From positions 1 through 6,756 of the forward strand of contig CAMIHT010000092.1 in NCBI GenBank assembly GCA_946222725.1: a stretch of DNA of 6,756 nt. Reading direction: 5' to 3'. Origin of the DNA: Actinotignum schaalii. GTDB taxonomy: Bacteria > Actinomycetota > Actinomycetes > Actinomycetales > Actinomycetaceae. Below the pieces are notes generated by a model. The model worked only from the letters and a program-made list of their open reading frames with translations, was not told where the DNA came from and ran no database searches. The position numbers were made by a program, and so were the translations under genes. Positions 1 to 5,909 of this stretch are shown in pieces (positions within the stretch are counted from its first letter, which is position 1; each line of letters begins with the position of its first letter).

Positions 1-55
1 AACCCCTGACCTCTTCCATGCCATGGAAGCGCGCTACCAACTGCGCCATAGCCCC
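1..55 (-). tRNA. tRNA-Ala (anticodon GGC), 3' part cut off by the window edge
   Basis: Read on the minus strand, the gene begins with GGGGCTA (5' acceptor strand) at base 55. A D-arm containing GCGC...GCGC with loop AGTTGGTA follows. The anticodon arm is CTTCC-ATGGCAT-GGAAG, a perfect 5-bp stem with a 7-base loop whose central triplet is GGC, which reads alanine codons GCC/GCU. The sequence then runs through the variable region (AGGTC) into the 5' strand of the T-arm (AGGGGTT) and is cut by the window edge. About 20 bases (T-loop, 3' acceptor strand) are missing. The gene lies 91 bases downstream of the histidine phosphatase stop and in the same direction. It could receive readthrough from that operon but also has its own promoter-like sequence. 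Confidence 0.93.
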
Positions 56-69
56 AAGCGACTTATAGA

Positions 70-98
70 ACTTTAGTCGGAGAAGAAACGCTTGGCAA
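70..98 (-). promoter_or_regulatory. Likely sigma-A type promoter of the tRNA-Ala gene
   Basis: On the minus strand TTGCCA (93-98; five of six bases of TTGACA) is followed after exactly 17 bases by TAAAGT (70-75; four of six bases of TATAAT, and a TANNNT match). Transcription would start about 7 bases further on, leaving a leader of roughly 7 bases before the mature tRNA 5' end at base 55. That is a typical arrangement for a tRNA gene. A perfect TTGACA also occurs at 116-121 but has no -10 element at a usable distance. Confidence 0.6.
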
Positions 99-146
99 AT
101 CAGAACCGGATTTTGTGTCAAGCATCGCATTCTTCCAGGTGGGTGC

Positions 147-806
147 CTAGCCTTCCGGCCCTTCCACCTCAAAGTTCTTCACGGGATCGTGCTCATCGGC
201 GAGGAAACGGTTAAAGCCGGTGAGTCGCCATTGCGGTTTCGTATTCTTACGCCGCTGCAGCATGGCCCAGTGGCAGTTATCCAGGCCGCCCAAGCCCTGC
301 CATTGCGCCCCGCAGCCCAGGAGTACCCCGAGGCCGCAGGTGATCGCCGCCCCGTGCGCGGTCACAACCAGCAGGCCCCCATCCATATCTTCGCTGGCTT
401 CCGTGATTGCCGCGGCCACGCGCGCGCCCACCTGTTCCTTCGTTTCTACACCGACACCTACGGGTTCCTCCCCGGCCCGCCACTGCGCGAATTCACGCGG
501 GTAACGCTCGGCGATCTCGGTGCGGGTCAAGCCTTCGAACCGACCAAAACAGCGTTCTTGTAAACGCGCATCGGTTGCCACCTCGAGCCCTACCAGCTTG
601 GCGGACTCGAGTGCGGTGGCATAGGCGCGCTGCAGCGGGGATGCCACAAAACGCGCCGGGCCTGCCGCGGCGATATAGGGAGCCACGTAACGCGCCTGGC
701 CCAGCCCCACCGCATTGAGGGGGATATCCGTGGAGCCCTGGATGCGCCAGGCCAGGTTGTAATCAGTTTGGCCGTGGCGCCAGAGCAGGATGCGATCAGC
801 CGTCAT
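147..806 (-). CDS. Histidine phosphatase (phosphoglycerate mutase-like), GpgP/GpmB type
   Basis: This 219-residue cytoplasmic protein belongs to the histidine phosphatase superfamily, which removes phosphate from small metabolites through a phospho-histidine intermediate. The signature LLWRHGQTDYN at residues 7-17 supplies catalytic His11 and Arg10. Arg60 (in ASPLQRA), Glu84 (in LQERCFGRFEG, the probable proton donor) and the second catalytic His151 (in VVTAHGAAI) complete the active site, so it looks functional. No signal peptide or membrane segment is visible. The ATG at 806 overlaps the rsfS stop as ATGA, and a GAGGT ribosome site lies about 8 bases upstream; both support this start. It is the last gene of the proA-nadD operon. 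In M. tuberculosis the gene at this position (Rv2419c) is glucosyl-3-phosphoglycerate phosphatase. Synteny makes that activity possible here, but substrate specificity in this family cannot be read from motifs, so no symbol is given. Confidence 0.88.
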   Translation of the reverse strand: MTADRILLWRHGQTDYNLAWRIQGSTDIPLNAVGLGQARYVAPYIAAAGPARFVASPLQRAYATALESAKLVGLEVATDARLQERCFGRFEGLTRTEIAERYPREFAQWRAGEEPVGVGVETKEQVGARVAAAITEASEDMDGGLLVVTAHGAAITCGLGVLLGCGAQWQGLGGLDNCHWAMLQRRKNTKPQWRLTGFNRFLADEHDPVKNFEVEGPEG

Positions 807-1291
807 GCATCTACCTCAGCGGCGCCGGTAACCTCAGAGTCACCGGAGGTCTGAGAGTCCCCAGAGTCCCCGGATTCTGCGGCAGCAGCAGGCGCTACAG
901 CCGCACGAGTCCCGGTAATAACCGCCTCATCATCCAGCTGAAGATCGACGTGCGGGCAATCAGCCCACAAGCGCGCGAGAGCGTAATCATCACGATCCTC
1001 ATCGCGCTGGATATGTACGATGAGCTCCCCGTAGTCCAGGAGCACCCAGCGCGGATCAAAGGTCAATCCCTCGCGGCGCAAACGCTGCCCGCCTGCCTCA
1101 TCGAGCTTCTCTTCCACCCGATCCACAATGGCGCGTACTTTCGGTTCCGAATCACCGGAAATAATAAGAAATACATCGGAAATGGCGAAACGCTCACCAA
1201 CATCAAGGGCTTCAATCGATGTTGCTTTTACTTCTGCCGCAGCCGCGGCTCCAATACGGGCGAGCTCTATCGCGCGGTCCGAAGCTGTCAC
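803..1291 (-). CDS. rsfS: Ribosomal silencing factor RsfS (Iojap/RsfA family) with a Ser/Asp/Ala-rich tail
   Basis: RsfS binds ribosomal protein uL14 on the 50S subunit and blocks joining to the 30S subunit, slowing translation when nutrients are scarce. Residues 5 to about 118 match the family: the stretch DVFLIISGDSEPKVRAI (39-55), the core WVLLDYGELIVHIQ (82-95), and a final DDYALARLWAD (101-111). Residues 129-162 are a low-complexity Ala/Ser/Gly/Asp tail beyond the usual end of the family (about 110-130 residues). Part of it (GDSGDS) is encoded by a 9-base tandem repeat at 854-871. The start is GTG at 1291, overlapping the upstream stop as GTGA. It has an excellent ribosome site, AAGGAG (1297-1302), 5 bases away. 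The stop overlaps the phosphatase ATG by 4 bases, so translation is probably coupled on both sides. Family assignment is firm; the tail has no known role. Confidence 0.92.
   Translation of the reverse strand: MTASDRAIELARIGAAAAAEVKATSIEALDVGERFAISDVFLIISGDSEPKVRAIVDRVEEKLDEAGGQRLRREGLTFDPRWVLLDYGELIVHIQRDEDRDDYALARLWADCPHVDLQLDDEAVITGTRAAVAPAAAAESGDSGDSQTSGDSEVTGAAEVDA
854..871. repeat. 9-base tandem repeat (2 copies) inside the rsfS tail
   Basis: The plus strand reads AGAGTCCCC twice in succession. On the coding strand this gives GGGGACTCT repeated, encoding part of the GDSGDS stretch. Because the unit is three codons long, copy changes by replication slippage would keep the reading frame. 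This fits a disordered, length-tolerant tail. Confidence 0.7.
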
Positions 1292-2145
1292 AAGATCTCC
1301 TTGATATCAGGGGTAATGCTGGATATTACAAAATCGAAAGGCGCAGCCTGCGCGCCGTGCCGTAGGAAGAAGAACCCGATAACGAGACCGAGCACCACGC
1401 TAATAACAATGAGCAGAAGCATGGTCACCGTCCAGCGCCGCGGCGAGGATTCCTCGTCTAGTTCATCCTCGTCCACATATTCGTGCGCGAGCGGATCCGG
1501 CTGCGCCGCGGGAACGGAAGCGGGCGGGAACGCCGCGGCGGCGTCGTTCTCCGTAACTTCTTCTCCTTCCGGCGCGGCATCCACCTGGGTGCCCGAAGCT
1601 CCCAAGGCATCATGTTGGGTGCGGGCGAGCAAGCGCTCGCGCAAGCTGCCACCTTCGGAAAACTCCGGCGCTGTCTCCGATTCCAGAGCGGGGGCAGGCG
1701 CCGCAGCTGGTGCGGAGGCCGTTAGCGGCGCCACGAGCGAATGCTCTTCCTCACCGATACGTGCCTCGGTATCTGCTTCGAAACGGTCGAAAACGGAGAT
1801 GCGCTCCCCCGCGGGTGCGGGTGCCGGGGATGGAGTTGTGAGCCTTGCAGCCAGTGTTTGTTCTTCACCGCTCGCGCGGGGCTCCGGTGCGGTCAAAGCC
1901 TCACCTGCCTGAGTGGGAGCACCCTCCTCTTCGGTGGGCGGCTCCGCGGCCTCCGCTCCCCCGGCTACCTCAGCAGCTTCGGCACGCTCGGCAAGAATAG
2001 CCCGCCGCCGCGTTGCCCGCACTGCCGGAATATCCCGGGTGCGCCGCAATTCTTCTACCGGCGAAGCCTCGCCTTCTTCGAGAGGTTTCAAGAGTCCGCG
2101 CTCGCGCATCTCGCTGCGTGTGAGGCGCCGCCCGCCCTCGCTCAT
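1288..2145 (-). CDS. Uncharacterised single-pass membrane protein with a long disordered acidic N-terminal region
   Basis: I do not recognise this 285-residue protein. Residues 1-55 are basic and may be folded ([12 protein letters not shown], then VRATRRRAI). Residues about 55-230 are Ala/Glu/Pro-rich and probably disordered. They include an approximate internal repeat: [19 protein letters not shown] near 94-112 and [21 protein letters not shown] near 133-153. A strongly acidic patch ([10 protein letters not shown], about 223-232) precedes PRRW. One transmembrane helix follows at about 238-261 ([20 protein letters not shown]), then about 24 residues. Positive residues just before the helix suggest an N-inside orientation with a large cytoplasmic domain and a short outer tail. 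The ATG at 2145 is chosen over an in-frame GTG at 2163 because it overlaps the nadD stop as ATGA and has AGAGGAGAA just upstream. It lies between nadD and rsfS with 4-base overlaps on both sides. The function is unknown. Confidence 0.85.
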   Translation of the reverse strand: MSEGGRRLTRSEMRERGLLKPLEEGEASPVEELRRTRDIPAVRATRRRAILAERAEAAEVAGGAEAAEPPTEEEGAPTQAGEALTAPEPRASGEEQTLAARLTTPSPAPAPAGERISVFDRFEADTEARIGEEEHSLVAPLTASAPAAAPAPALESETAPEFSEGGSLRERLLARTQHDALGASGTQVDAAPEGEEVTENDAAAAFPPASVPAAQPDPLAHEYVDEDELDEESSPRRWTVTMLLLIVISVVLGLVIGFFFLRHGAQAAPFDFVISSITPDIKEIL

Positions 2146-2831
2146 TTCTTCTCCTCTCGGCACGACTGTCCTTTGTCAAGTTTACCCGGTGCCTCGCGCT
2201 GGGCATAAAGTTTGTATTTTCGAATGTGCTGCACCACGCCTTCGGGCACCAAATACCAGATGGGCTCGTGGGCTTTCACCCGCTCGCGCACATCCGTGGA
2301 AGAAATCGCCATAGCGGGAACCTCCACAATTTCCACGGCATGTTTGGGCAGCGCGGATACATCAATCGTATGCCCGGGGCGCGTGACCCCGATAAAACGC
2401 GCCATCCCCCACAGTTCCTCGGCGTTCTTCCAGCGCAAAATCTCCGGAATAACATCCGCTCCGGTAATGAAGTACAGATCCGCATCCGGGTAGACCTCAC
2501 GTAAATCCCGCAGGGTATCCACGGTGTAGGTCAGGCCGCGCCGCTCAATATCCACCCGCGATACCGTGAAGCGGGTATTCGATGCGGTGGCAATAACTGC
2601 CATGAGATAGCGGTGTTCGGCCGGGCTCACGTGCTGTCCCTGCTTGAAAGCGGGGCGACCGGTGGGCACGAAAACCACTTCGTCCAGCCCGAAACGATGC
2701 TGCACTTCCGAGGCTGCCACCAGGTGACCGTGGTGAATCGGGTCAAAAGTTCCACCCATGACCCCGATCCGCCGACGCCGGTGCTTGCGTTCGTCGAAAG
2801 GGATTTGCACCGGTTCGTCTTTATCGGACAT
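2142..2831 (-). CDS. nadD: Nicotinate-nucleotide adenylyltransferase NadD
   Basis: NadD transfers AMP from ATP to nicotinic acid mononucleotide, giving deamido-NAD, a step shared by de novo and salvage NAD synthesis in the cytoplasm. The nucleotidyltransferase signature [15 protein letters not shown] lies at about residues 23-37, with the (H/T)xGH motif as [15 protein letters not shown], the [10 protein letters not shown] stretch and the C-terminal [10 protein letters not shown] motif are all present, so the enzyme looks intact. The length is 229 residues from ATG 2831. A TTG codon further upstream at 2849 could add six residues but is less likely. The 25 or so residues before the core are basic (RKHRRRR). 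The start lies 11 bases inside the proA stop region, with AGAGGG about 8 bases before it. The stop overlaps the next gene as ATGA. The neighbours match the actinobacterial nadD-rsfS-phosphatase series. Confidence 0.95.
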   Translation of the reverse strand: MSDKDEPVQIPFDERKHRRRRIGVMGGTFDPIHHGHLVAASEVQHRFGLDEVVFVPTGRPAFKQGQHVSPAEHRYLMAVIATASNTRFTVSRVDIERRGLTYTVDTLRDLREVYPDADLYFITGADVIPEILRWKNAEELWGMARFIGVTRPGHTIDVSALPKHAVEIVEVPAMAISSTDVRERVKAHEPIWYLVPEGVVQHIRKYKLYAQREAPGKLDKGQSCREEKK

Positions 2832-4083
2832 GCCCCTCGCCCTCTGCAATCCACGTGGTCGTGGTCATTTCTTCCAGCCCCATGGGTCCACGCGCATGCA
2901 ATTTTTGGGTGGAAATACCAATTTCCGCGCCGAGCCCGAATTCGCCGCCGTCCGTGAAACGCGTCGATGCATTCACCATCACCGCGGCACAATCCACCTC
3001 GGAGGTAAAACGATTAATGGCGCGCTGATTCTCAGCCACAATAGCTTCGGTATGACCGCTCGAATAGCGGGCAATATGCGCGAGCGCCGCCTCAATATCG
3101 GGCACCACCGCAACGGCCATCTCCAAGGCCAAATATTCCTTTTCCCAATCTTCTTCCGTTGCGGCCTGCGTGGGAATATCCCCCGCGAAACTCTGGGCCG
3201 CGGCATCACAGTGCAAGGTCACACCCCGTTCATGAAGCTCACGCAAAATCCGCGGCAAGAAGTCCGGTGCGATATCCGCGTGGACAAGAAGCGTTTCGGC
3301 CGCATTACACACGCTCGGCCGATGCGTTTTGGAATTAACGACGACGGCGCTAGCCCGCTCCACATCCGCGCTGGCATCTACGTACACGTGATTATTACCC
3401 ACCCCGGTTTCGATCACGGGGACCAGGGATTCGCGCACAACCGTCTGGATAAGACCGGCGCCCCCGCGCGGAATAACAAGGTCCACCAGACCGCGCAATT
3501 TCATGAGTTCAACCGCGCCTTCACGCCCGAAAGCATCGATAGTCTGCACGCAGTCGGCCGGGAAACCGGCCTCCGCTACCGCTTGACGCATGAGTTCGAC
3601 CAGCACTTCGTTGGTGCGGATGGCGGCACTCCCCCCGCGCAAAATCACCGCGGATCCTGCTTTGAGGGCCAGGGTGGCCGCATCGACCGTCACGTTGGGC
3701 CGGGCCTCATAAATCATGCCGATCACACCCATGGGCACTCGGACTTGTCGCAAATACATCCCGTTAGCTAAGCGCGAACCGCGGACCACTTCGCCCACCG
3801 GGTCAGCCAGGCCCACCACGTGTTCCACCGCCCGGGCAATCCCCTCAATGCGCTCCGCGTTGAGCAATAGGCGATCGATCATTCCCGAGGAAAGTCGCCC
3901 CTGTTCTCGAGCCACATCCTGCGCATTGGCTTCCACAATACGTGCGGTTTCGCTGCGCAAAATTGCGGCGATACGGCGGAGGGCCTCATTTTTTGACGTG
4001 GTTTGCGCCCCGCGCAAAGAACGCGCCGCCTGGCGCGCGCGGCGGGCTACTTCAGCCACGCCCTCGGTTAACGTTGCGGTCAT
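2821..4083 (-). CDS. proA: Glutamate-5-semialdehyde dehydrogenase (gamma-glutamyl phosphate reductase) ProA
   Basis: ProA reduces gamma-glutamyl phosphate with NADPH to glutamate-5-semialdehyde, the second step of proline synthesis. At 420 residues it has the normal family length. Visible signatures are [20 protein letters not shown] (116-135), the glycine-rich [13 protein letters not shown] (140-152), [12 protein letters not shown] near 225-236, the catalytic cysteine Cys259 in [14 protein letters not shown], and the C-terminal [22 protein letters not shown] (about 382-403). No key residue is missing. The ATG at 4083 gives a standard N-terminus, but only a poorly spaced AGAGG precedes it. 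A TAAAGT box lies 7 bases before the ATG, so the mRNA may be leaderless. ProA heads the operon with nadD, the membrane protein, rsfS and the phosphatase. Its usual partner proB lies about 2.1 kb away on the same strand, with other genes between. Confidence 0.97.
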   Translation of the reverse strand: MTATLTEGVAEVARRARQAARSLRGAQTTSKNEALRRIAAILRSETARIVEANAQDVAREQGRLSSGMIDRLLLNAERIEGIARAVEHVVGLADPVGEVVRGSRLANGMYLRQVRVPMGVIGMIYEARPNVTVDAATLALKAGSAVILRGGSAAIRTNEVLVELMRQAVAEAGFPADCVQTIDAFGREGAVELMKLRGLVDLVIPRGGAGLIQTVVRESLVPVIETGVGNNHVYVDASADVERASAVVVNSKTHRPSVCNAAETLLVHADIAPDFLPRILRELHERGVTLHCDAAAQSFAGDIPTQAATEEDWEKEYLALEMAVAVVPDIEAALAHIARYSSGHTEAIVAENQRAINRFTSEVDCAAVMVNASTRFTDGGEFGLGAEIGISTQKLHARGPMGLEEMTTTTWIAEGEGHVR

Positions 4084-4090
4084 AGCCTCT

Positions 4091-4096
4091 ACTTTA
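4091..4096 (-). promoter_or_regulatory. Candidate -10 element of a leaderless proA operon transcript
   Basis: On the minus strand TAAAGT (a TANNNT match) ends exactly 7 bases before the proA ATG, which would place the transcription start on or next to the A of the ATG. Leaderless mRNAs with this spacing are common in actinobacteria. The same hexamer serves as the likely -10 of the tRNA-Ala gene in this window. No convincing -35 box is seen 17-18 bases upstream, so this is a moderate call. Confidence 0.45.
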
Positions 4097-4168
4097 GGCC
4101 AGAAAGGCTCCCGTTACCGAATAGGAACAGCGGATGCTTTGCTTCTCGGTATATGCATGATGCGGCCA

Positions 4169-4210
4169 CCCGTATATATTCGGGCAATCTCATGGGAATA
4201 GCACTGCCCG
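4169..4210. promoter_or_regulatory. Possible promoter/operator region between divergent proA and thioredoxin genes
   Basis: The 174 bases between the two divergent starts contain CCCG-TATATATT-CGGG (4169-4184) and, starting within it, CGGGCA (4181-4186) matched by TGCCCG (4205-4210) across an 18-base spacer. TATATT at 4175-4180 is -10-like, but no good -35 lies upstream of it. An alternative pair, TTGCAG (4219-4224) and TAAACT (4241-4246) with 16 bases between, would start transcription inside the thioredoxin ribosome site. The motifs are short, and the region is called only as a probable regulatory spacer. Confidence 0.25.
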
Positions 4211-4257
4211 CCCCCGCGTTGCAGGTAGCGAGATTTCCACTAAACTCGAGGAGAACC

Positions 4258-4641
4258 ATGGCAACCGTTACTGTCACCGCTGAGAACTTCAACGATACCG
4301 TGCATGAAGGCATCGTCCTCTTGGACTTCTGGGCCAGCTGGTGCGGTCCGTGCCGTGCTTTTGGCCCGATTTACGAAAAGGCATCCGAAAAGCACCCCGA
4401 TATCACCTTCGGAAAGGTGAGCACCGAGGATAGCCCGGAGCTCGCCGCGCATTTCCAGATTCAGGCGATTCCGACCATTATGGCTTTCCGTGACGGCATT
4501 CGCGTCTTTGAGCAGGCCGGGGCACTGCCGGCCGGCCCGCTCGAGGATCTCATCGGCCAGGTCAAGGAGCTGGATATGGATGAGATTCGCGCTCGTCTCG
4601 CCGCTCACGAAGCCGAGGAATCCGCGAAGAAGGCTGAGTAA
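4258..4641 (+). CDS. Thioredoxin
   Basis: This 127-residue cytoplasmic thioredoxin reduces protein disulfides using electrons passed on by thioredoxin reductase. The classic active site WCGPC is at residues 28-32 (Cys29, Cys32). It follows LLDFWASWCGPC with buried Asp23, and the cis-proline loop QAIPTIMAF places Pro72. The fold ends near residue 105. A charged tail, LDMDEIRARLAAHEAEESAKKAE in two short helical pieces, extends beyond the usual length of about 105 residues, as in some actinobacterial thioredoxins. The ATG at 4258 is chosen because AGGAG lies 4 bases upstream and the protein then begins as the family does; in-frame codons back to 4153 look non-coding. No signal peptide is seen. 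It is transcribed divergently from proA and convergently with the LLM-like gene. The assignment is firm, but which of several paralogues it is cannot be told, so no symbol is given. Confidence 0.93.
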   Translation: MATVTVTAENFNDTVHEGIVLLDFWASWCGPCRAFGPIYEKASEKHPDITFGKVSTEDSPELAAHFQIQAIPTIMAFRDGIRVFEQAGALPAGPLEDLIGQVKELDMDEIRARLAAHEAEESAKKAE

Positions 4642-4647
4642 GCGCTA

Positions 4648-4670
4648 GCCTGCTGTGCCATACAGCAGGC
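4648..4670. terminator. First hairpin after the thioredoxin gene
   Basis: GCCTGCTGT (4648-4656) and ACAGCAGGC (4662-4670) form a perfect 9-bp stem around the loop GCCAT, starting 6 bases after the thioredoxin stop. It is not followed by a T-run. It probably acts together with the larger hairpin just downstream, or protects the mRNA 3' end. Confidence 0.6.
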
Positions 4671-4680
4671 GCCACGCGAA

Positions 4681-4716
4681 TGAGGGGCGAACTGGGATTG
4701 ACCAGTTCGCCCCTCA
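4681..4716. terminator. Bidirectional terminator hairpin between convergent genes
   Basis: TGAGGGGCGAACTGG (4681-4695) and CCAGTTCGCCCCTCA (4702-4716) form a perfect 15-bp stem with a 6-base loop, GATTGA. The hairpin sits midway between the thioredoxin stop (4641) and the LLM-like gene stop (4752), which face each other. A weakly T-rich stretch, CTGTATTCTT, follows on the plus strand, and no T-run on the other. Long GC-rich hairpins without a T-tract are common terminators in actinobacteria. Confidence 0.8.
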
Positions 4717-4751
4717 CTGTATTCTTAAAGCGGCCTTACTCCCGGGAAAGA

Positions 4752-5645
4752 TTAGGAAATCTCTGCCCGTCCGACAAGCACCGGAAGCACTCCGCGCACC
4801 AGCGAAGCTAAATCGGTGCGAATGGAGGTGGGGCGGTAAATAATGCCATCCGCCGCCCCCATGCCCAGCCAGGACTCGGTGGTATCCGCAACATCGTAGA
4901 CTGTTCCCACCACGTGGGCGCTGCGGGAGAAGTCCGGACCGCCCAGGGCCTGAACCAGGAAGAGGCGTTCGCGGGCAGCCGTACGGGTAGCTGAAATAAT
5001 AACGGTCATATCGAGGAGGACCTGCAGGTCAGTATCGTATTCTTCCGCCGCCGTACGCAGAGCAAAACGCGCCTCGCGGGCACGGTGCGCATCGGGCGCG
5101 GATAGGCGCATCATCGGGGAAATACCGCAGATCGCGCGCAGATTCAGATTCGGAACATCTTCGGCACGCACGTGCGGCATGAGGCGTACCCCGGCCGCAA
5201 TAGCATTTTCCACGTCACTGCGCAGGGCCGCGAGGTCGGTAGCCGGGGTGATCGGCAAACTCACCAGAGCCGGGGTATCGCTGGTGTCCTGCTGGGTTCT
5301 CGCCACTGCTTCCCGCAACGCCTGGGCCGTGGCGGGTACTTCCACCGCGATATCACCACGGGCGCGCGGACCTAAGCGGCTTGCCGTTTCCATAGCGGAG
5401 GCAACGCGGGCGCCGGGAAGCACGAATTCCCCGGAGAACTGGACGAAATCGAGTCCACCTTTCCACGCCGCGTCCGCGCAGGAGGCCAGGTGCGCGATGG
5501 AAGCCCCGTGGGCTGGGCGCGCAGTTGCGCCGTCGCCGCAAGGATTCTCACCGCCGCCGAGCGCCGAGAGATCGACTCCTAAAAATGTTTCTCTTAAAAC
5601 TTCCTCATTCGTGGTGGTGCACAGGGTGGTCAATTGGATGGTCAT
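4752..5645 (-). CDS. Divergent, short LLM (luciferase-like monooxygenase) family protein
   Basis: This 297-residue protein resembles flavin-dependent class C oxidoreductases of the bacterial luciferase-like family. The N-terminal stretch with HLASCADAAWKGGLDFVQFS (52-71) matches the family's early helix and strand. ETASRLGPRARGDIAV (86-101) matches the scanning segment that follows. AICGISPMMRLSAPDAHRAR (171-190) matches the later beta strand and helix. The end, VVGTVYDVADTTESWLGMGA then ADGIIYRP (245-272), matches the C-terminal GT-motif and AADG strand. It is shorter than most members (about 330-450 residues): the middle is condensed, and the flavin-contact motifs usually found there are not recognisable, so activity is uncertain. 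The ATG at 5645 has no ribosome site of its own but overlaps the stop of a small upstream ORF as TAATG, suggesting coupled translation. The strong hairpin downstream terminates it. Family membership is inferred by eye. Confidence 0.62.
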   Translation of the reverse strand: MTIQLTTLCTTTNEEVLRETFLGVDLSALGGGENPCGDGATARPAHGASIAHLASCADAAWKGGLDFVQFSGEFVLPGARVASAMETASRLGPRARGDIAVEVPATAQALREAVARTQQDTSDTPALVSLPITPATDLAALRSDVENAIAAGVRLMPHVRAEDVPNLNLRAICGISPMMRLSAPDAHRAREARFALRTAAEEYDTDLQVLLDMTVIISATRTAARERLFLVQALGGPDFSRSAHVVGTVYDVADTTESWLGMGAADGIIYRPTSIRTDLASLVRGVLPVLVGRAEIS

Positions 5646-5809
5646 TAGTACTCACTATCAGGACGAAGACGGGCAGAGGGGGCACTGGCAGGCGCAAGAA
5701 GGCGCGCGCTCATAAAGTGGTGATGCCAGCGGCGCCAATGCGCCATGGTAATTCGATAGTCCGCGCACATGCTGGAGGTGAGGCCCTGGAGCGTGACAAA
5801 CTGCGACAT
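5645..5809 (-). CDS. Small ORF of 54 codons upstream of the LLM-like gene; possible leader peptide
   Basis: I do not recognise this peptide. It starts at ATG 5809 with a good ribosome site, GGAGA (5815-5819), 5 bases upstream. It ends in TAA, whose last base is the first base of the next gene's ATG (TAATG). The N-terminal part reads MSQFVTLQGLTSSMC, followed by a cluster with two Trp and four His (HWRRWHHHF, about residues 24-32) and an Ala/Pro/Ser/Arg-rich end closing with DSEY. No transmembrane segment is visible. The ribosome site, the coupling and the lack of a ribosome site for the downstream gene argue that it is translated. It could be a regulatory leader peptide, a small partner protein, or a remnant of an older N-terminal gene. 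It contains GGCGC-CAAT-GCGCC (5731-5744), which could fold in the mRNA. Confidence 0.5.
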   Translation of the reverse strand: MSQFVTLQGLTSSMCADYRITMAHWRRWHHHFMSARLLAPASAPSARLRPDSEY

Positions 5810-5830
5810 CGAATTCTCCGTTCTTCGTCG

Positions 5831-5847
5831 GCTCGGATGTTCCGAGC
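5831..5847 (-). promoter_or_regulatory. Hairpin in the presumed 5' leader of the small ORF
   Basis: GCTCGGA-TGT-TCCGAGC on the plus strand is a perfect 7-bp inverted repeat with a 3-base loop. In the minus-strand transcript it would fold 21 bases before the small ORF start and 11 bases before its ribosome site. It could stabilise the leader, or serve as an operator site at the DNA level. Confidence 0.4.
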
Positions 5848-5857
5848 GATTGCGAGG

Positions 5858-5909
5858 GTGCTATATAAGCACTTGCGATAACGCTAGATCTTTATTGTCC
5901 AATAGGCAA
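5858..5909 (-). promoter_or_regulatory. Candidate promoter and operator for the small ORF/LLM-like unit
   Basis: On the minus strand TTGCCT (5904-5909) is followed after 17 bases by TAGCGT (5881-5886, a TANNNT match), placing the transcription start near 5874. Directly at that point lies GTGCT-ATATA-AGCAC (5858-5872), with perfect 5-base arms, a position suited to a repressor. The layout resembles the TTGCCA-17-TAAAGT promoter of the tRNA gene in this window. Only four and three bases respectively agree with consensus, so the promoter is tentative. Confidence 0.35.

Noticed and set aside
116..121. Perfect TTGACA (minus strand) as tRNA promoter
   Set aside because: No -10-like hexamer lies 16-18 bases downstream. 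The TTGCCA/TAAAGT pair nearer the gene has correct spacing.
950..1912. Plus-strand open frame of 320 codons with a long serine run
   Set aside because: It lies opposite the membrane protein gene and rsfS. Its Ser/Ala/Gly-rich composition is what the complement of an Ala/Glu-rich GC-rich gene gives, and the minus-strand genes have matching families, overlaps and ribosome sites.
2146..2163. GTG at 2163 as start of the membrane protein
   Set aside because: The ATG at 2145 has AGAGGAGAA just upstream and the same 4-base overlap pattern seen at the neighbouring junctions.
2758..3771. Plus-strand open frame of 337 codons
   Set aside because: It is fully antisense to proA and the start of nadD, whose products are unmistakable. 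The translated sequence shows no domain and there is no ribosome site.
4153..4257. In-frame upstream extension of the thioredoxin gene
   Set aside because: The extra 35 residues match nothing in thioredoxins, and a good AGGAG site points to the ATG at 4258.
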